DNA of 64,000 bases from Pontibacter liquoris (GCF_022758235.1 NZ_JALEBG010000001.1:1426001-1490000), one strand, 5' to 3'. Shown: positions 36,161 through 46,552, counted from the first letter of the stretch. Notes: generated by a model not told the origin, from the letters alone. Program-made: numbers and translations.

Positions 36161-37246
36161 TTATTTGCCCGGCTCATGCACGTCCGCTTCCTCCACGTCA
36201 TGTTCGTCCATCTTCTGCTCGGCCCATTCCAGGTCTTCCTCATCGGCTTCCAGTCCTTCCTGGTCCGCGCCATGGGGCACATCGTACACGAGCTCTACCA
36301 GCATCGGAAAATGATCGGAACCGAAATAAGGCAGCCGCTGGATGGAGGCCAGGGTAAAATGTTCGCTATGGAAAAGATGGTCCAGGGGCCAGCGGGCAAA
36401 CCAGTAACGGGCATGAAAGGTATTGAACATGCCCCGGCCAATGCGGGGATCCAGTAGGCCGCTTATTTTCCGGAAAAGCCGCGTGGTGGAAGACCACGCC
36501 ACGTCGTTCAGATCGCCGGTAATGATGATGGGCACCACTTCGTCGGACACGCTTTTTGCAACCACCAGGAGCTCTGCGTCGCGCTCCGAGGAAGCTAAAT
36601 TCTCGGTTGGGCTTGGCGGCGCCGGATGCAAAAAGTGCATCCGCACCCGCACGCCGGAGCGCAGCACCACCAGCGCATGCATAGAGGGCACATCGTGCTC
36701 TACCAGAAACTGCACTGCTGTATCTTCCAGGGGCAGTCTGGAATAAACATGCATGCCATACAGGTTTTCCAGGGGGCACTTGATCGTATAGCGGTAATCT
36801 GATTCCAGCACTTGCAGTTTTTCCTGCCACCAGCTATTCGTTTCGAGGGTGACCAGCACATCGGGCTGGTGTTGGGATACTAGTTGCAGCAGTCCTTCGT
36901 AATTCCGGTTGGGCATGAGCACATTCGCCGTCATAATGCGGATTTGATCCCGCTTTTTGTGGCGCCGTGCTGTTTTTACCTCCTTCCGGAAAAGCTTGGT
37001 ATAAGGAAGGATCCAACCCGAATGGAAACAGAAGCAACCTAAGGCCAGGCTTTCGACAAACCAGGTATTATACTGCGAGAAGTCCAGGGTTACGGCATCG
37101 GCCAGCATAATAAAAAGGGCCACAACCATAAACTGCAATCGTGGAAAATCGAGCCCCCGTACCCACCAGGCCTCGTAGCGCCAAAGGGGCAGCAACGTTA
37201 CAACGACAAGGAAATAGGTAAGTAGAATCTGTATATCTTGGATCAT
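36161..37246 (-). CDS. membrane-anchored endonuclease/exonuclease/phosphatase family protein
   Basis: The 361-aa protein has two to three N-terminal hydrophobic segments (about 5-25, 38-55 and 60-80) and an EEP domain: IRIMTANVLMPNRNY, DVLVTLETNSWW, IIITGDLNDVAWSSTTRLF and FGSDHFPMLVELVY carry the Asn, Glu, Asp-x-Asn and Asp-His catalytic residues. A strongly acidic tail of about 30 residues ends the protein. Family members are membrane-tethered phosphodiesterases or nucleases; the substrate is unknown. Confidence 0.86.
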   Translation of the reverse strand: MIQDIQILLTYFLVVVTLLPLWRYEAWWVRGLDFPRLQFMVVALFIMLADAVTLDFSQYNTWFVESLALGCFCFHSGWILPYTKLFRKEVKTARRHKKRDQIRIMTANVLMPNRNYEGLLQLVSQHQPDVLVTLETNSWWQEKLQVLESDYRYTIKCPLENLYGMHVYSRLPLEDTAVQFLVEHDVPSMHALVVLRSGVRVRMHFLHPAPPSPTENLASSERDAELLVVAKSVSDEVVPIIITGDLNDVAWSSTTRLFRKISGLLDPRIGRGMFNTFHARYWFARWPLDHLFHSEHFTLASIQRLPYFGSDHFPMLVELVYDVPHGADQEGLEADEEDLEWAEQKMDEHDVEEADVHEPGK

Positions 37247-37456
37247 CTGCCAGGGCTTGCGCTAACGTTTTGCTTCAGTAAAAGATAATACGTTACAATG
37301 GCCGCAGGGGAGATTTTACCTGGAAAGATTTCTGCTACCGCATGGCCGAAAGCCGGAAGTATAGCGCCATAGTCAGCAGCTTTTCATACTGCTTTAACTT
37401 TTGGAGTAGTTTCCATTTCTTCCAGTTTTTAGCAGGTATAATGCGCCGCGCTATGC

Positions 37457-38011
37457 TTATAGGTGTGTAATAGTGCTCAGCATTTTAGCTGCGAATTCGG
37501 TCTCACAGGTAGTGCCGGTGTGGGCGAGCGCTTTGAGCGTGAGGGCGGCACAGGCATGGGAATCGGATGCGGCACGGTGGTGGTGGAACTGTATCCGGTG
37601 CATGTTGCAGAGCGATTTCAGGTCATAAGCAGACAGGCCTTTCCAGATTTTGCGGGAGAATTTAAGGCTGCAGGCAAAGCGGGCTTTGGGCAGTGGCAAC
37701 TGGTAGGTGGCCAGGGTTTTGCGCAGCACGCTGAAGTCGAAGCTGGCATTGTGGGCAATGAGCAGGTGGCCATCCAGGTAGGGTTTTATCGCCGGCCATA
37801 ATTCCTCAAACGTGGGCTGCTGCGCTACATCGGCGGGTCTGATGCCATGCACAGCCACATTAAAGGGATTGAAGTGCGGGTAGTATAAAGGTTTGATGAG
37901 CCAGGATTTTGTTTCCACAATCTGGCGGTCGCGCACAATGGTCACCCCAAGTTCGCAGGGGCTGTCGCGCTGGGGCGTCGCCGTTTCAAAATCAAGCGTA
38001 ATAAAATCCAT
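37457..38011 (-). CDS. DnaQ-like 3'-5' exonuclease
   Basis: The 184-aa DEDDh exonuclease has Exo I DFITLDFETA (Asp7, Glu9), Exo II HNASFDFSVL and Exo III HRAASDSHA. It resembles DNA polymerase III epsilon-type stand-alone proteins, trimming 3' ends in repair or RNA turnover. I start at 38011 because DFITLDFETA is the conserved beginning; the frame runs 20 residues further upstream with unlikely sequence. Confidence 0.88.
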   Translation of the reverse strand: MDFITLDFETATPQRDSPCELGVTIVRDRQIVETKSWLIKPLYYPHFNPFNVAVHGIRPADVAQQPTFEELWPAIKPYLDGHLLIAHNASFDFSVLRKTLATYQLPLPKARFACSLKFSRKIWKGLSAYDLKSLCNMHRIQFHHHRAASDSHACAALTLKALAHTGTTCETEFAAKMLSTITHL

Positions 38012-38078
38012 GTAAAAGGCAGCAGTATGAATGGCTACAAAGATAAGCGCAAAGTATGGCTTTGGAAGCAAAATATTC

Positions 38079-38100
38079 CCGGGCTGTCCTTAGCCCGGGT
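38079..38100 (-). terminator. terminator of the peptide transporter gene
   Basis: CCCGGGCT (38079-38086) pairs with AGCCCGGG (38093-38100) around a 6-nt loop. Read on the minus strand it is followed by an AATATTTT tract. It lies 11 bases past the transporter stop. Confidence 0.75.
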
Positions 38101-38111
38101 TAAATGCAGCC

Positions 38112-39602
38112 TTACCGCACATCGGCCATCCATCTGCGGATAAGCGGCACCAGCAAAATAAGCACCACGCCAATGCCGATCGAATACAGCCCGATCTTAC
38201 TGATGATGTCGGCATAATAAGGTAGGGAGAGCACCGGGTTTGCCACTACGTTTTGCGGTACGCTCATCAGGGCGCCGATCTTACCGGCCAGGAACTCGCC
38301 AATAGCGCTGGCAAAAAACCAGATGCCCATCATCATAGCCACAATGTTGGCAGGCGAGAGCTTGGTGATCATCGACAAACCGATGGGAGAGAGGCATAGC
38401 TCGCCGCAAATGATAAAGAAGTAACCAAGTATAAAGGCAGACAGGGCGATCAGGCCATTATCAGCCTGGAGGCAGGCGGCATAAAAAACGCAGAAACCTA
38501 ACCCCAGGAAAATAAAGGAGAGCCCGAATTTCAGGGGCGTAGAAGGCTCCCAGCCTTTGCGGCTGAGGGCGGGCCACAGCCAGGCAAAAAAGAAACTGAG
38601 CACAATAACCCAGGCAGGCGGCAGAAAGTTGTTTACCGACAAGGCGGGCAGGTGTATGCCAGCTACCTGCATGTCCACATTGCGCATGGCAAACAGGTTG
38701 AGCGAGCCGGCGTTCTGTTCGTAAAAGGCCCAGAACAGCGTGGAGAAAACAATGAGCACCAGGGCGGCAAAGAGCTTATACCGCGCCACGCGCTCCAACT
38801 GAAAGGCAATATAGAGGATGTAGGCAAACGAAAGTGCCCCAAGCCCGAACATGATGTAATCCATCACTTCATACCTGTGAAACAAGGCCACCACCATAGG
38901 GATCACCAGCAAGGTGCCGCCATAGATCACGATCTCGGTTGGGATGCCAGAAAACAGCGGCTTTCTGAGGGCAGCAGGGTTGGGTGGCAACCCTTTTTCC
39001 TGCAGTGAATCTTTGCCGATGTAAAAAACTACCAGGCCCAGCAGCATAAAGATGCCCGCCAGCCCGAAGCCGTAATGCCAGTTGATTTTCTGCCCCACAT
39101 ACCCGCAAAGCAAGCCGCCTAATGCCGCCCCAATGTTGATGCCCATGTAAAAGATAGAAAAGGCACTGTCTTTTCGCGGATCGTTATCGGCGTATAAGGT
39201 GCCCACCAGGCTCGAAACATTGGGCTTGAAAAAGCCATTGCCACAAATGATAAAGGCCATGCCATAAAAAAAGCTCCAGCCCGCCGGAATAGCTAGCACC
39301 ATGTGCCCGATGGTCATCAGAATGCCCCCAAAAAGCACAGCCCGGCGGTAGCCCAGGAAGCGGTCGGCAATAACGCCGCCAAACATGGGCATGGTATACA
39401 CCAGCGCGGCATAGGAGCCAAGTATGGCATAGCCTTTCGGCTCGTCAAACTTCAGCTGGGTCACCATATAGGCCAGCAGGAGGGCTTTCATGCCATAAAA
39501 AGAGAAACGCTCCCACATCTCGGCAAAAAACAGCATGTAAAGCTGCTTCGGGTGGCCGGTTGCAGCAGGGGCTTCGGGGATCTTCGGTTCTATTAAATCC
39601 AT
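38112..39602 (-). CDS. peptide MFS transporter, POT/PTR2 family
   Basis: The 496-aa POT-family proton/oligopeptide symporter has HPKQLYMLFFAEMWERFSFYGMKALL with the proton-coupling ExxER motif, ADRFLGYRRAVLFGG, FFKPNVSSLVG and about 12-14 helices. It imports di- and tripeptides across the inner membrane. I chose the ATG at 39602 (MDLIEPKIPEAP). The frame reaches 39653, adding 17 residues with no clear function. Nearby peptidases (DmpA, M3, isoaspartyl) fit a peptide-using lifestyle. Confidence 0.9.
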   Translation of the reverse strand: MDLIEPKIPEAPAATGHPKQLYMLFFAEMWERFSFYGMKALLLAYMVTQLKFDEPKGYAILGSYAALVYTMPMFGGVIADRFLGYRRAVLFGGILMTIGHMVLAIPAGWSFFYGMAFIICGNGFFKPNVSSLVGTLYADNDPRKDSAFSIFYMGINIGAALGGLLCGYVGQKINWHYGFGLAGIFMLLGLVVFYIGKDSLQEKGLPPNPAALRKPLFSGIPTEIVIYGGTLLVIPMVVALFHRYEVMDYIMFGLGALSFAYILYIAFQLERVARYKLFAALVLIVFSTLFWAFYEQNAGSLNLFAMRNVDMQVAGIHLPALSVNNFLPPAWVIVLSFFFAWLWPALSRKGWEPSTPLKFGLSFIFLGLGFCVFYAACLQADNGLIALSAFILGYFFIICGELCLSPIGLSMITKLSPANIVAMMMGIWFFASAIGEFLAGKIGALMSVPQNVVANPVLSLPYYADIISKIGLYSIGIGVVLILLVPLIRRWMADVR

Positions 39603-40019
39603 AGGTTCTTCTGATGAGGCAATTGTTTCTATTGGTATGGTAATGGGGACCAAAAAGCAGCAAACGCGCAGGACAGCACGCTTTACATCATTGCAAACAC
39701 GGTAAAATAAAACTAAAATAAAAGAGGCGAGGCAAGGAAAACCTTTTCCCGGCTACACATCAGGTGTTGCGCCTTGTAAATTGCTATCCTTTTCCCCTTT
39801 CAGCCTGCTGGAGCGGGTATTTTCAAACGAATATTGCGGCAGCCACGGCACTTTTATACTATCATTTTTACAGCGCAGCCCTGCTGATATATTTATTTCC
39901 TATTATATTTCTTATTTTACCTGCCTTATTAAGGCAGCTTCTTGCCCGGAAAACCCCGGATCCGGGAAGTGACCCGCTGTTTTGACCTGAATCAGCGCCT
40001 GCGCTTAAAACAATAATCT
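39603..40019. other. intergenic region between divergent POT and alpha-galactosidase genes
   Basis: The plus-strand frames at 39764-39985 and 39781-39972 are hydrophobic but overlap each other and have no start signal, so I leave them out. Divergent promoters should lie here; no exact TAnnTTTG box was found. Confidence 0.4.
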
Positions 40020-42239
40020 ATGAAACGCATGATACCCTGTTTTGCACTCACCCCAAAAGCCAACAGTTTTTGGCTGGCCTTGTTTCTTTTGCTGGCCGCC
40101 CCAGCCTTTGCGCAAAAGAAAGTAACCATCCCGATCACTACTGAAAAAAATGTTCTGGTGCTGCAGGTTGGGGAAGACAAACGCGTGGGCATTATCTACT
40201 TTGGTCCGAAACTGAAAAACGCTTCCGAATACGAGCAGATCCCAGGCATGTACCGCAAGGGCGATGATTACTCGGGCGTGCTGAATGCGGCCTACACAAC
40301 CGCCGGTTCCCGTAACCTGGTGGAGCCCGCCATTCAGGTGACCCATGCCGATGGCAACACCTCGCTTGCCCTGGAATATGTAAGCCACCAGGAAAAGAAG
40401 GAAAACGACAACGTAACCCTTACCAGCATCCTGCTCAAAGACCCCGCATACGATTTAAATGTGACGCTATACTATAAAGTATACCACCAGGAAAATGTGG
40501 TGGAGCAATGGTCGGCTATCCGCAACAACGAGAAAGGGGCTGTTACGCTGCACAAGTATGCCTCTGCCAATTTATACCTGTCGGCACCGGAATACTGGCT
40601 CAACCACTACCACGGCGACTGGGCCCGCGAAATGCAGCCCGACGAAGAACAACTGACCGCCGGCATTAAAGTGCTGGACTCCAAACTTGGCACGCGGGCT
40701 AACCTTTACCAGCCGCCTACCTTTATGGTGTCGCTGGGCAAGCCGGCTACCGAAGAAGAAGGCAACGTATTATATGGCTCGCTGGAGTGGACCGGCAACT
40801 TTAAGTTCGACCTGGAACTGGATCCGCTCCATAACCTGCGCATCATAGCCGGTATAAACCCCTACGCGTCGGAGTATGCCCTGGCGCCGGCCAAAGAATT
40901 CAGCACGCCCCCTTTTGTGTATACTTTTTCGGATAAGGGCAAGGGCGAAGCCAGCCGGAACATGCACCGCTGGGCCCGCAAGTATAAACTGCTCAATGGC
41001 ACCGGTAAGCGCCTGACGCTGCTCAACAACTGGGAGGCAACCTATTTCGACTTTAACGAAACCAAACTCACCGCCCTGATCAAGGATACCAAAAAGCTGG
41101 GCGTGGATATGTTTCTGCTCGACGATGGCTGGTTTGCAAACAAATACCCCCGCAACAGCGACAAAGCCGGCCTGGGCGATTGGCAGGAAAATGTGAAGAA
41201 GTTGCCGCACGGCATTGGCTACCTGGTAAAGCAGGCGCAGAAAAATGACGTGAAGTTTGGCATCTGGGTAGAACCGGAAATGGTGAACCCCAAAAGCGCG
41301 CTCTATGAACAACACCCCGAATGGGTGATCCGGCAGCCCACCCGCCCGGAGCACCTCTACCGTAACCAGCTGGTGCTGGACTTGAGCAACCCACAGGTGC
41401 AGGATTTTGTATTTGGCGTGCTCGACAAGATCATGACCGAAAACCCGCGAGTAGCTTTCTTTAAATGGGATTGCAACGCGGTGATCTACAATGCCCATTC
41501 CGCTTATCTTTCCAAGCAGTCGCACCTGTACGTGGATTATGTAAAAGGCTTTTATAACGTGTTGGAGCGGTTTCGGGCTAAATACCCCAAACTGCCCATG
41601 ATGCTCTGCTCGGGCGGAGGTGGCCGCGTAGATTACGGCGCCCTGCAGTATTTTACCGAATTCTGGCTCAGCGACAACACCGATCCGCTGGAGCGTATCT
41701 TTATCCAGTGGGAGTACTCCTACTTTTTTCCGGCCATTGCCCACGACAATCACGTAACGGACTGGGGCAAACAGCCACTCAAATTCCGAACCGATGTGGC
41801 CATGATGGGCAAACTGGGCTTTGATATCGTGGTGAGCAAGCTGGGCAAGGAAGACCTGCAATTTGCCCAGGATGCCGTGAAAACGTATGACTCTTTCAGC
41901 GATGTAGTATGGCACGGCGATCTTTACCGGTTGGTAAACCCCCGCCAAAATGATTTTGCCGCGCTCATGTATGTCGATGCCGCGCAAAGCAAAGCTATTA
42001 TGTTCAATTACCTGGTCAGCAACCGCTACAATGCCGGCAGCCCCTCGCCTGTAAAGCTGAGCGGCCTGGACCCAAATAAAAAGTATAAGGTAAAAGAGCT
42101 TAACCTGTATCCGGGCACCCGGTCTGCTTTGCCTGCAGATGCGGTTTACTCCGGAAATTACCTGATGAACATCGGTGTGAATCCCCTGGTAAATGCCCAA
42201 CGCACCAGCGTCATTCTGGAGCTGACCGAGACAAAGTAA
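40020..42239 (+). CDS. alpha-galactosidase, GH36 family, exported
   Basis: The 739-aa protein has a signal peptide (SFWLALFLLLAAPAFAQ), an N-terminal beta-sandwich, a TIM barrel and a C-terminal beta domain, as in GH36/Mel36 enzymes. LLNNWEATYFDF and DMFLLDDGWF open the barrel, the nucleophile is Asp484 (FFKWDCN) and the acid/base is Asp552 (WLSDNTDP). It releases alpha-galactose from raffinose-type sugars or galactomannan in the periplasm. It is a single gene without SusC/D partners, and a strong terminator follows. Confidence 0.92.
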   Translation: MKRMIPCFALTPKANSFWLALFLLLAAPAFAQKKVTIPITTEKNVLVLQVGEDKRVGIIYFGPKLKNASEYEQIPGMYRKGDDYSGVLNAAYTTAGSRNLVEPAIQVTHADGNTSLALEYVSHQEKKENDNVTLTSILLKDPAYDLNVTLYYKVYHQENVVEQWSAIRNNEKGAVTLHKYASANLYLSAPEYWLNHYHGDWAREMQPDEEQLTAGIKVLDSKLGTRANLYQPPTFMVSLGKPATEEEGNVLYGSLEWTGNFKFDLELDPLHNLRIIAGINPYASEYALAPAKEFSTPPFVYTFSDKGKGEASRNMHRWARKYKLLNGTGKRLTLLNNWEATYFDFNETKLTALIKDTKKLGVDMFLLDDGWFANKYPRNSDKAGLGDWQENVKKLPHGIGYLVKQAQKNDVKFGIWVEPEMVNPKSALYEQHPEWVIRQPTRPEHLYRNQLVLDLSNPQVQDFVFGVLDKIMTENPRVAFFKWDCNAVIYNAHSAYLSKQSHLYVDYVKGFYNVLERFRAKYPKLPMMLCSGGGGRVDYGALQYFTEFWLSDNTDPLERIFIQWEYSYFFPAIAHDNHVTDWGKQPLKFRTDVAMMGKLGFDIVVSKLGKEDLQFAQDAVKTYDSFSDVVWHGDLYRLVNPRQNDFAALMYVDAAQSKAIMFNYLVSNRYNAGSPSPVKLSGLDPNKKYKVKELNLYPGTRSALPADAVYSGNYLMNIGVNPLVNAQRTSVILELTETK

Positions 42240-42804
42240 TAAGCCTGGTATAAACCAGGTACATGCCAGGTATAAGCCTTTTGCTTCGTTGCGGGCAAAG
42301 GGTTTATACCTGGCTTTTGTTTTTAGTTTCGGCCGGGAAGGCAAGGCCGGCTAGTCATCCACCTGATAGCCGGACTAAAAAAGCCCTGAAGCTGGTTTCA
42401 TGGGGAACAGTCGGTTCGAGAGGCTGCTGGAGGCTTGATTTTTCTTCACATGTAAAAGGGTAGGGAACAGGTGCGAATTTTTTCGGATAAATATATCCCG
42501 CCCTGTTTGCAAAAAACAAGTCCGTGCAGCAGGCTGCCTCCGGGTTCATATTCAGATGCTTAGAAGCTGCTGAAAGGTACAGTTACCTATCCATAAAGTA
42601 GGGTGTAGCAACCCAGTAAAGGCTGGCTACCAGTGTTTGCATCAATCAAAAGTTAATATTCTTTCCGATATTTAGGCTATGCCAGGTGCTTCTTGGTGAG
42701 CTGAGCAGTTCCGGGCCATTCCGTTTAAAGCGCAAAAATAGCTTGTTCAACACGTCGGGTACGTGCGTTATACTTGTTTGAACAAGGCCAAATTTTAATA
42801 CTAC
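42240..42804. other. intergenic region: terminator, then no gene
   Basis: The first 85 bases hold the alpha-galactosidase terminator. A weaker dyad, CCGGCTA (42347-42353) against TAGCCGG (42367-42373), follows. The remaining 430 bases show no convincing frame (42355-42549 minus is rejected). A TATACTTGTTTG sequence near 42769 resembles a -7 box for the antiporter gene. Confidence 0.45.
42265..42324 (+). terminator. long terminator of the alpha-galactosidase gene
   Basis: GCCAGGTATAA (42265-42275) pairs perfectly with TTATACCTGGC (42304-42314). Inside it CCTTTTGC faces GCAAAGGG, and a TTTTGTTTTT run follows. An upstream CCTGGTATAAACCAGG hairpin (42244-42259) could compete with it. Confidence 0.82.
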
Positions 42805-45057
42805 ATGACTCATTTACCGCATTTAATAACTGATCTGGGATTGATACTGGGGGCAGCCGGTGTCACCACCCTGCTCTTTAAAAAGCTGAAGCAGCCGCTG
42901 GTACTGGGCTATATCATTGCCGGGCTGTTGGTCGGCCCGAATGTGGCGCTCTTCCCCACGATCTTCGAGATCGAAAGCATTACCATCTGGGCCGAAATTG
43001 GCGTAATTTTCCTGCTCTTCAGCCTGGGGCTGGAGTTCAGCTTTAAGAAGCTGGTAAAAGTAGGAGGTGCCTCCTCGGTGATGGCCTTTACCGAAGTGGT
43101 GGTGATGTTGCTGCTGGGCTATTTGACAGGCAAGCTACTGGGTTGGTCCACCATGGATAGTGTGTTCCTGGGCGGTATACTGTCCATTTCGTCTACCACC
43201 ATCATTATCCGGGCATTTGAGGAATTGGGTGTCAAGTCGCAGCGGTTTGCAGGGCTCGTGTTTGGCGTTTTAATCGTGGAGGACTTGGTCGCCATCCTGC
43301 TGCTGGTGTTGCTCTCCACGCTGGCTGTGAGCCAGCAGTTTGCAGGCTCCGAAATGCTGACCGAAGTCTTAAAACTGGCTTTCTTCCTGATGGTCTGGTT
43401 TCTGGCAGGTATTTTCCTGATCCCTACTTTTCTGCGGAAAGCGGGCAAGCTGATGAACGATGAAACCCTGCTGATCGTGTCGCTGGCCCTGTGCCTGCTG
43501 ATGGTAATGCTGGCGGCACGGGTAGGCTTTTCGCCGGCACTGGGCGCCTTTATTATGGGTTCCATTCTGGCAGAAACAACCAAGGCCGAGAAGATCGAGC
43601 ACCTGATCTCCTCCGTAAAAGATCTGTTTGGTGCCATCTTTTTTGTGTCAGTGGGCATGCTCATCAACCCGGCTATGATCCTGACCTATGCCGGCCCCAT
43701 TGCCGTGATCACGCTGGTAACGCTGGTGGGGAAGTTCGTCAGCATTTCCGGCGGCGGCCTGATCTCGGGGCAGGGGCTTAAAACTTCCATTCAGTCGGGT
43801 ATGAGCGTTTCTCAGATCGGGGAGTTTTCCTTCATCATTGCCACGCTGGGGCTTACCCTGAAAGTGACAAGCGATTTCCTTTACCCGGTGGCGGTGGCGG
43901 TTTCTGCCATTACCACATTTACCACCCCCTACATGATCCGGTACTCAGAGCCCTTCTACAGAAAGGTAGAAGGACTGCTGCCTGCCCGGTGGAAAGCCGG
44001 ACTGGATGAGTATAGCTCGGGCACGCAAACGGTAAGCGTCACCAGCGATTGGCAGCAGGTACTAAAGTCATATGCCATGGACCTGGCCATGTTCACCGCT
44101 ATCAGTGCGGCCATTATCGTGCTGGCCGCCAAATACCTGCACCCCGTTATTGCTGCCAATGTGGTAGAGGGTACCGCCGGCGACATTATCACCACGGTCC
44201 TGACGATGGTTGTTCTGGCCCCGTTCCTGTGGGCGCTGGCCGTACGCCATGCCAAGGGAGAGGCCCCTGCCCGCCTGTGGGCAAACCACAATTACCGCAG
44301 CCTGATCATTGTCATGAAATTTGCCCGCATCGGGGTGGCCATCCTGCTGATCGGCTTGCTGCTGATCCAGTTCTTTAGCGTGCAGGTCACGATCCTGGTT
44401 TCGCTGGCTATCCTCGCGCTGCTGTTCATCTTCACTAAAAGAATACAGCAATTTTATACCCGTATCGAGAACCGGTTTATGAACAACCTGAATGCCCGCG
44501 AGATCAGCGAGGCAGCCCGGATGCACCATAGCCTGGTGCCCTGGAACGTGCACCTGACCAGCTTAGACGTGTTGCCGGAAGCAGCCGTGGTTGGCAAAAG
44601 CTTACTTGAACTGCAGGTTCGGGAGAAGTATGGCGTCAATATCGCCCTGATAGAACGGGGAGAGCGGACCATTATGCCACCTACCAGCCATGAGCGGATC
44701 TTTCCGGGCGACAAGCTCTACGTGTTTGGCGCTGACGAACAGATCCAGACCTTCCGGGATTTTATAGAGGCGACCATGCTACCTGAAACCGATGGGGAAG
44801 GTGGCAAAGAAGAGGTAAGTCTACAAAAGCTCCTGGTGAAAAATGACTCCGTGCTGCTGCACAACTCCATCCGGGAGTCCGGTGTGCGGGAGAAGACCAA
44901 GGGCCTGATCGTGGGCATAGAACGGAACGGGGAAAGGCTCCTTAACCCTGATTCGCACTTTGTTTTTGAAGAAGGGGATATTGTCTGGATCGTGGGAAGC
45001 CCGTGGCGCATCAAAGGCCTGGAAGTTGCCCGGCAGGAAAGCAGCAGCGTTAGCTGA
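42805..45057 (+). CDS. cation:proton antiporter, CPA2 (KefB-like) with two TrkA-C domains
   Basis: The 750-aa protein has about 12-13 helices of the Na+/H+ exchanger fold (VLGYIIAGLLVGPN, LGLEFSFKKL, ISSTTIIIRAFEELG, VGFSPALGAFIMGSILAET) in residues 1-400 and further helices near 425-545. Two C-terminal TrkA-C modules follow (about 578-650 and 665-745). No TrkA-N nucleotide-binding domain is visible, unlike KefB/KefC. It would exchange K+ or Na+ for protons and sense a ligand through TrkA-C. It is the first of a run of ion-transport genes. Confidence 0.88.
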   Translation: MTHLPHLITDLGLILGAAGVTTLLFKKLKQPLVLGYIIAGLLVGPNVALFPTIFEIESITIWAEIGVIFLLFSLGLEFSFKKLVKVGGASSVMAFTEVVVMLLLGYLTGKLLGWSTMDSVFLGGILSISSTTIIIRAFEELGVKSQRFAGLVFGVLIVEDLVAILLLVLLSTLAVSQQFAGSEMLTEVLKLAFFLMVWFLAGIFLIPTFLRKAGKLMNDETLLIVSLALCLLMVMLAARVGFSPALGAFIMGSILAETTKAEKIEHLISSVKDLFGAIFFVSVGMLINPAMILTYAGPIAVITLVTLVGKFVSISGGGLISGQGLKTSIQSGMSVSQIGEFSFIIATLGLTLKVTSDFLYPVAVAVSAITTFTTPYMIRYSEPFYRKVEGLLPARWKAGLDEYSSGTQTVSVTSDWQQVLKSYAMDLAMFTAISAAIIVLAAKYLHPVIAANVVEGTAGDIITTVLTMVVLAPFLWALAVRHAKGEAPARLWANHNYRSLIIVMKFARIGVAILLIGLLLIQFFSVQVTILVSLAILALLFIFTKRIQQFYTRIENRFMNNLNAREISEAARMHHSLVPWNVHLTSLDVLPEAAVVGKSLLELQVREKYGVNIALIERGERTIMPPTSHERIFPGDKLYVFGADEQIQTFRDFIEATMLPETDGEGGKEEVSLQKLLVKNDSVLLHNSIRESGVREKTKGLIVGIERNGERLLNPDSHFVFEEGDIVWIVGSPWRIKGLEVARQESSSVS

Positions 45058-45256
45058 AACTGCAGCCCGGTTAATTTCGCTATTTAACTCGCAGTCTTTA
45101 GAGTTAAAGGCAAGTATACGTAAGCCTGCATAAGCTTTCTGGTAGCAGTGCACGTGCGGCCCAACAATTCATGGGAACAAACTACACGCCACAACTGCCC
45201 GCCCCAAGTATAACAAGAAAGGATGTGCCAATGCCTGCTAACCCAGTGTTTAGACG

Positions 45257-46552
45257 ATGGAAATATTCATTTTGCTGCTTCTGACGATGTTGAACGGGTT
45301 CTTTGCCCTTTCCGAACTCTCCATCATATCTGTTAACAAGAACCGGATGGCGCAGCGGGCCAAACAGGGAAGCCGGAAGGCACAGACCGTCCTATACCTG
45401 CTCGAATCACCGGAGGATTTCCTTTCCGCCATACAGGTCGGTATCACCCTTATCGGAATCATTTCAGGAGCTTATGGCGGGGCAGCCCTGTCGGATGATG
45501 TGAGCGGCCTGTTGGCAAATACCCCCTTTCTGGCACCTTATGCCGACACGCTTTCCATTATTTTGGTCATCGGTTTGATCACGTATTTCTCTATTGTGAT
45601 CGGGGAACTGATTCCCAAAACCATTGCCTTGGGTAATGCAGACAACATCGCCCTGGCCGTGGCGCCCGTCATCAAAGGATTTACCCTCCTGACCATGCCT
45701 TTGGTCAAGTTACTGGCTGGCTCTACCAATCTGGTTATCAAAGTGCTGGGTGTGCGTGAAGCAACGGAGGAGAAACTATCGGAAGAGGAGCTGCGGCAGA
45801 TTATCAAGACGGCGGGCAAGCAAGGTGTTTTGGCGAAAGAGGAAATCCAACTGCACCAGAACATCTTCACCTACGCAGAGCAAAAGGCAAAGAACCTGCG
45901 CACCCACCGCAAAGAAGTGGAATTTATCGACATCAACCAACCTATCGAAGCCATCAAAGCAGCAATACAGCGCAGCGAACATTCCAAATTTCCTGCTTCG
46001 GATGGTCCTTTGGATAATCTTGTTGGAATACTTACGGCCAAGGATTTTTATGAATACCTGCTCGATAGCAAAGGGGCGCCGCTTACAGGTATACTGCAAA
46101 AACCTACCTACATTCCGGAGACCATGCTGGCAAGCGCCGTGCTGAACATCTTTAAAAAGGAAAAACAATATATCGGCATTGTCATTGATGAGTATGGCAC
46201 TATCGAAGGGATTATTACCCTGCACGATATTCTGGAAGCCATTGTGGGCGAGCTGCCCGCCCTTAATGAAGAAGGGGAGCCAGCGTTTATCCGGCGCGGC
46301 AATGACTCGTATCTGGTAAGCGGCGCTATGGAAGTGGGGCAGCTGAACCGGGAACTGAAAGAGGAGTTCATCCGGCGTGATCCGGACAATTTCTCCACGC
46401 TGGCTGGCTTCATAGCCCTTGCGCTGGGCAGGTTTCCTGCCACCGGCGATAAGTTTGAGCACAACGGGTTTGAAGTGGAAATTGTGGACATGGACGGATT
46501 CAAAGTTGACAAGGTGCTCCTGGAACGCATTAACAAAGCGGAGAAATCCTGA
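45257..46552 (+). CDS. CNNM/CorC-type hemolysin family transporter
   Basis: The 431-aa protein has an N-terminal DUF21/CNNM membrane domain (residues 1 to about 185: LNGFFALSELSIISV, ILVIGLITYFSIVIGELIPKTIAL), two CBS domains (about 200-325, ending IGIVIDEYGTIEGIITLHDILEAIVGE) and a CorC_HlyC domain (about 345-425: NFSTLAGFIALALGRFPATGDKF). Members export Mg2+ or other divalent ions and are not toxins. It lies 199 bp after the antiporter and converges with a Ca2+-type ATPase gene. Confidence 0.92.
   Translation: MEIFILLLLTMLNGFFALSELSIISVNKNRMAQRAKQGSRKAQTVLYLLESPEDFLSAIQVGITLIGIISGAYGGAALSDDVSGLLANTPFLAPYADTLSIILVIGLITYFSIVIGELIPKTIALGNADNIALAVAPVIKGFTLLTMPLVKLLAGSTNLVIKVLGVREATEEKLSEEELRQIIKTAGKQGVLAKEEIQLHQNIFTYAEQKAKNLRTHRKEVEFIDINQPIEAIKAAIQRSEHSKFPASDGPLDNLVGILTAKDFYEYLLDSKGAPLTGILQKPTYIPETMLASAVLNIFKKEKQYIGIVIDEYGTIEGIITLHDILEAIVGELPALNEEGEPAFIRRGNDSYLVSGAMEVGQLNRELKEEFIRRDPDNFSTLAGFIALALGRFPATGDKFEHNGFEVEIVDMDGFKVDKVLLERINKAEKS

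Noticed and set aside
39764..39985. 73-aa hydrophobic plus-strand frame
   Set aside because: Hydrophobicity comes from AT-rich intergenic DNA, a second frame overlaps it, and no start context is visible.
45257..46552. Hemolysin (toxin) interpretation of the CNNM/CorC gene
   Set aside because: The CNNM-CBS-CBS-CorC order is that of divalent-ion exporters; the hemolysin name is historical.
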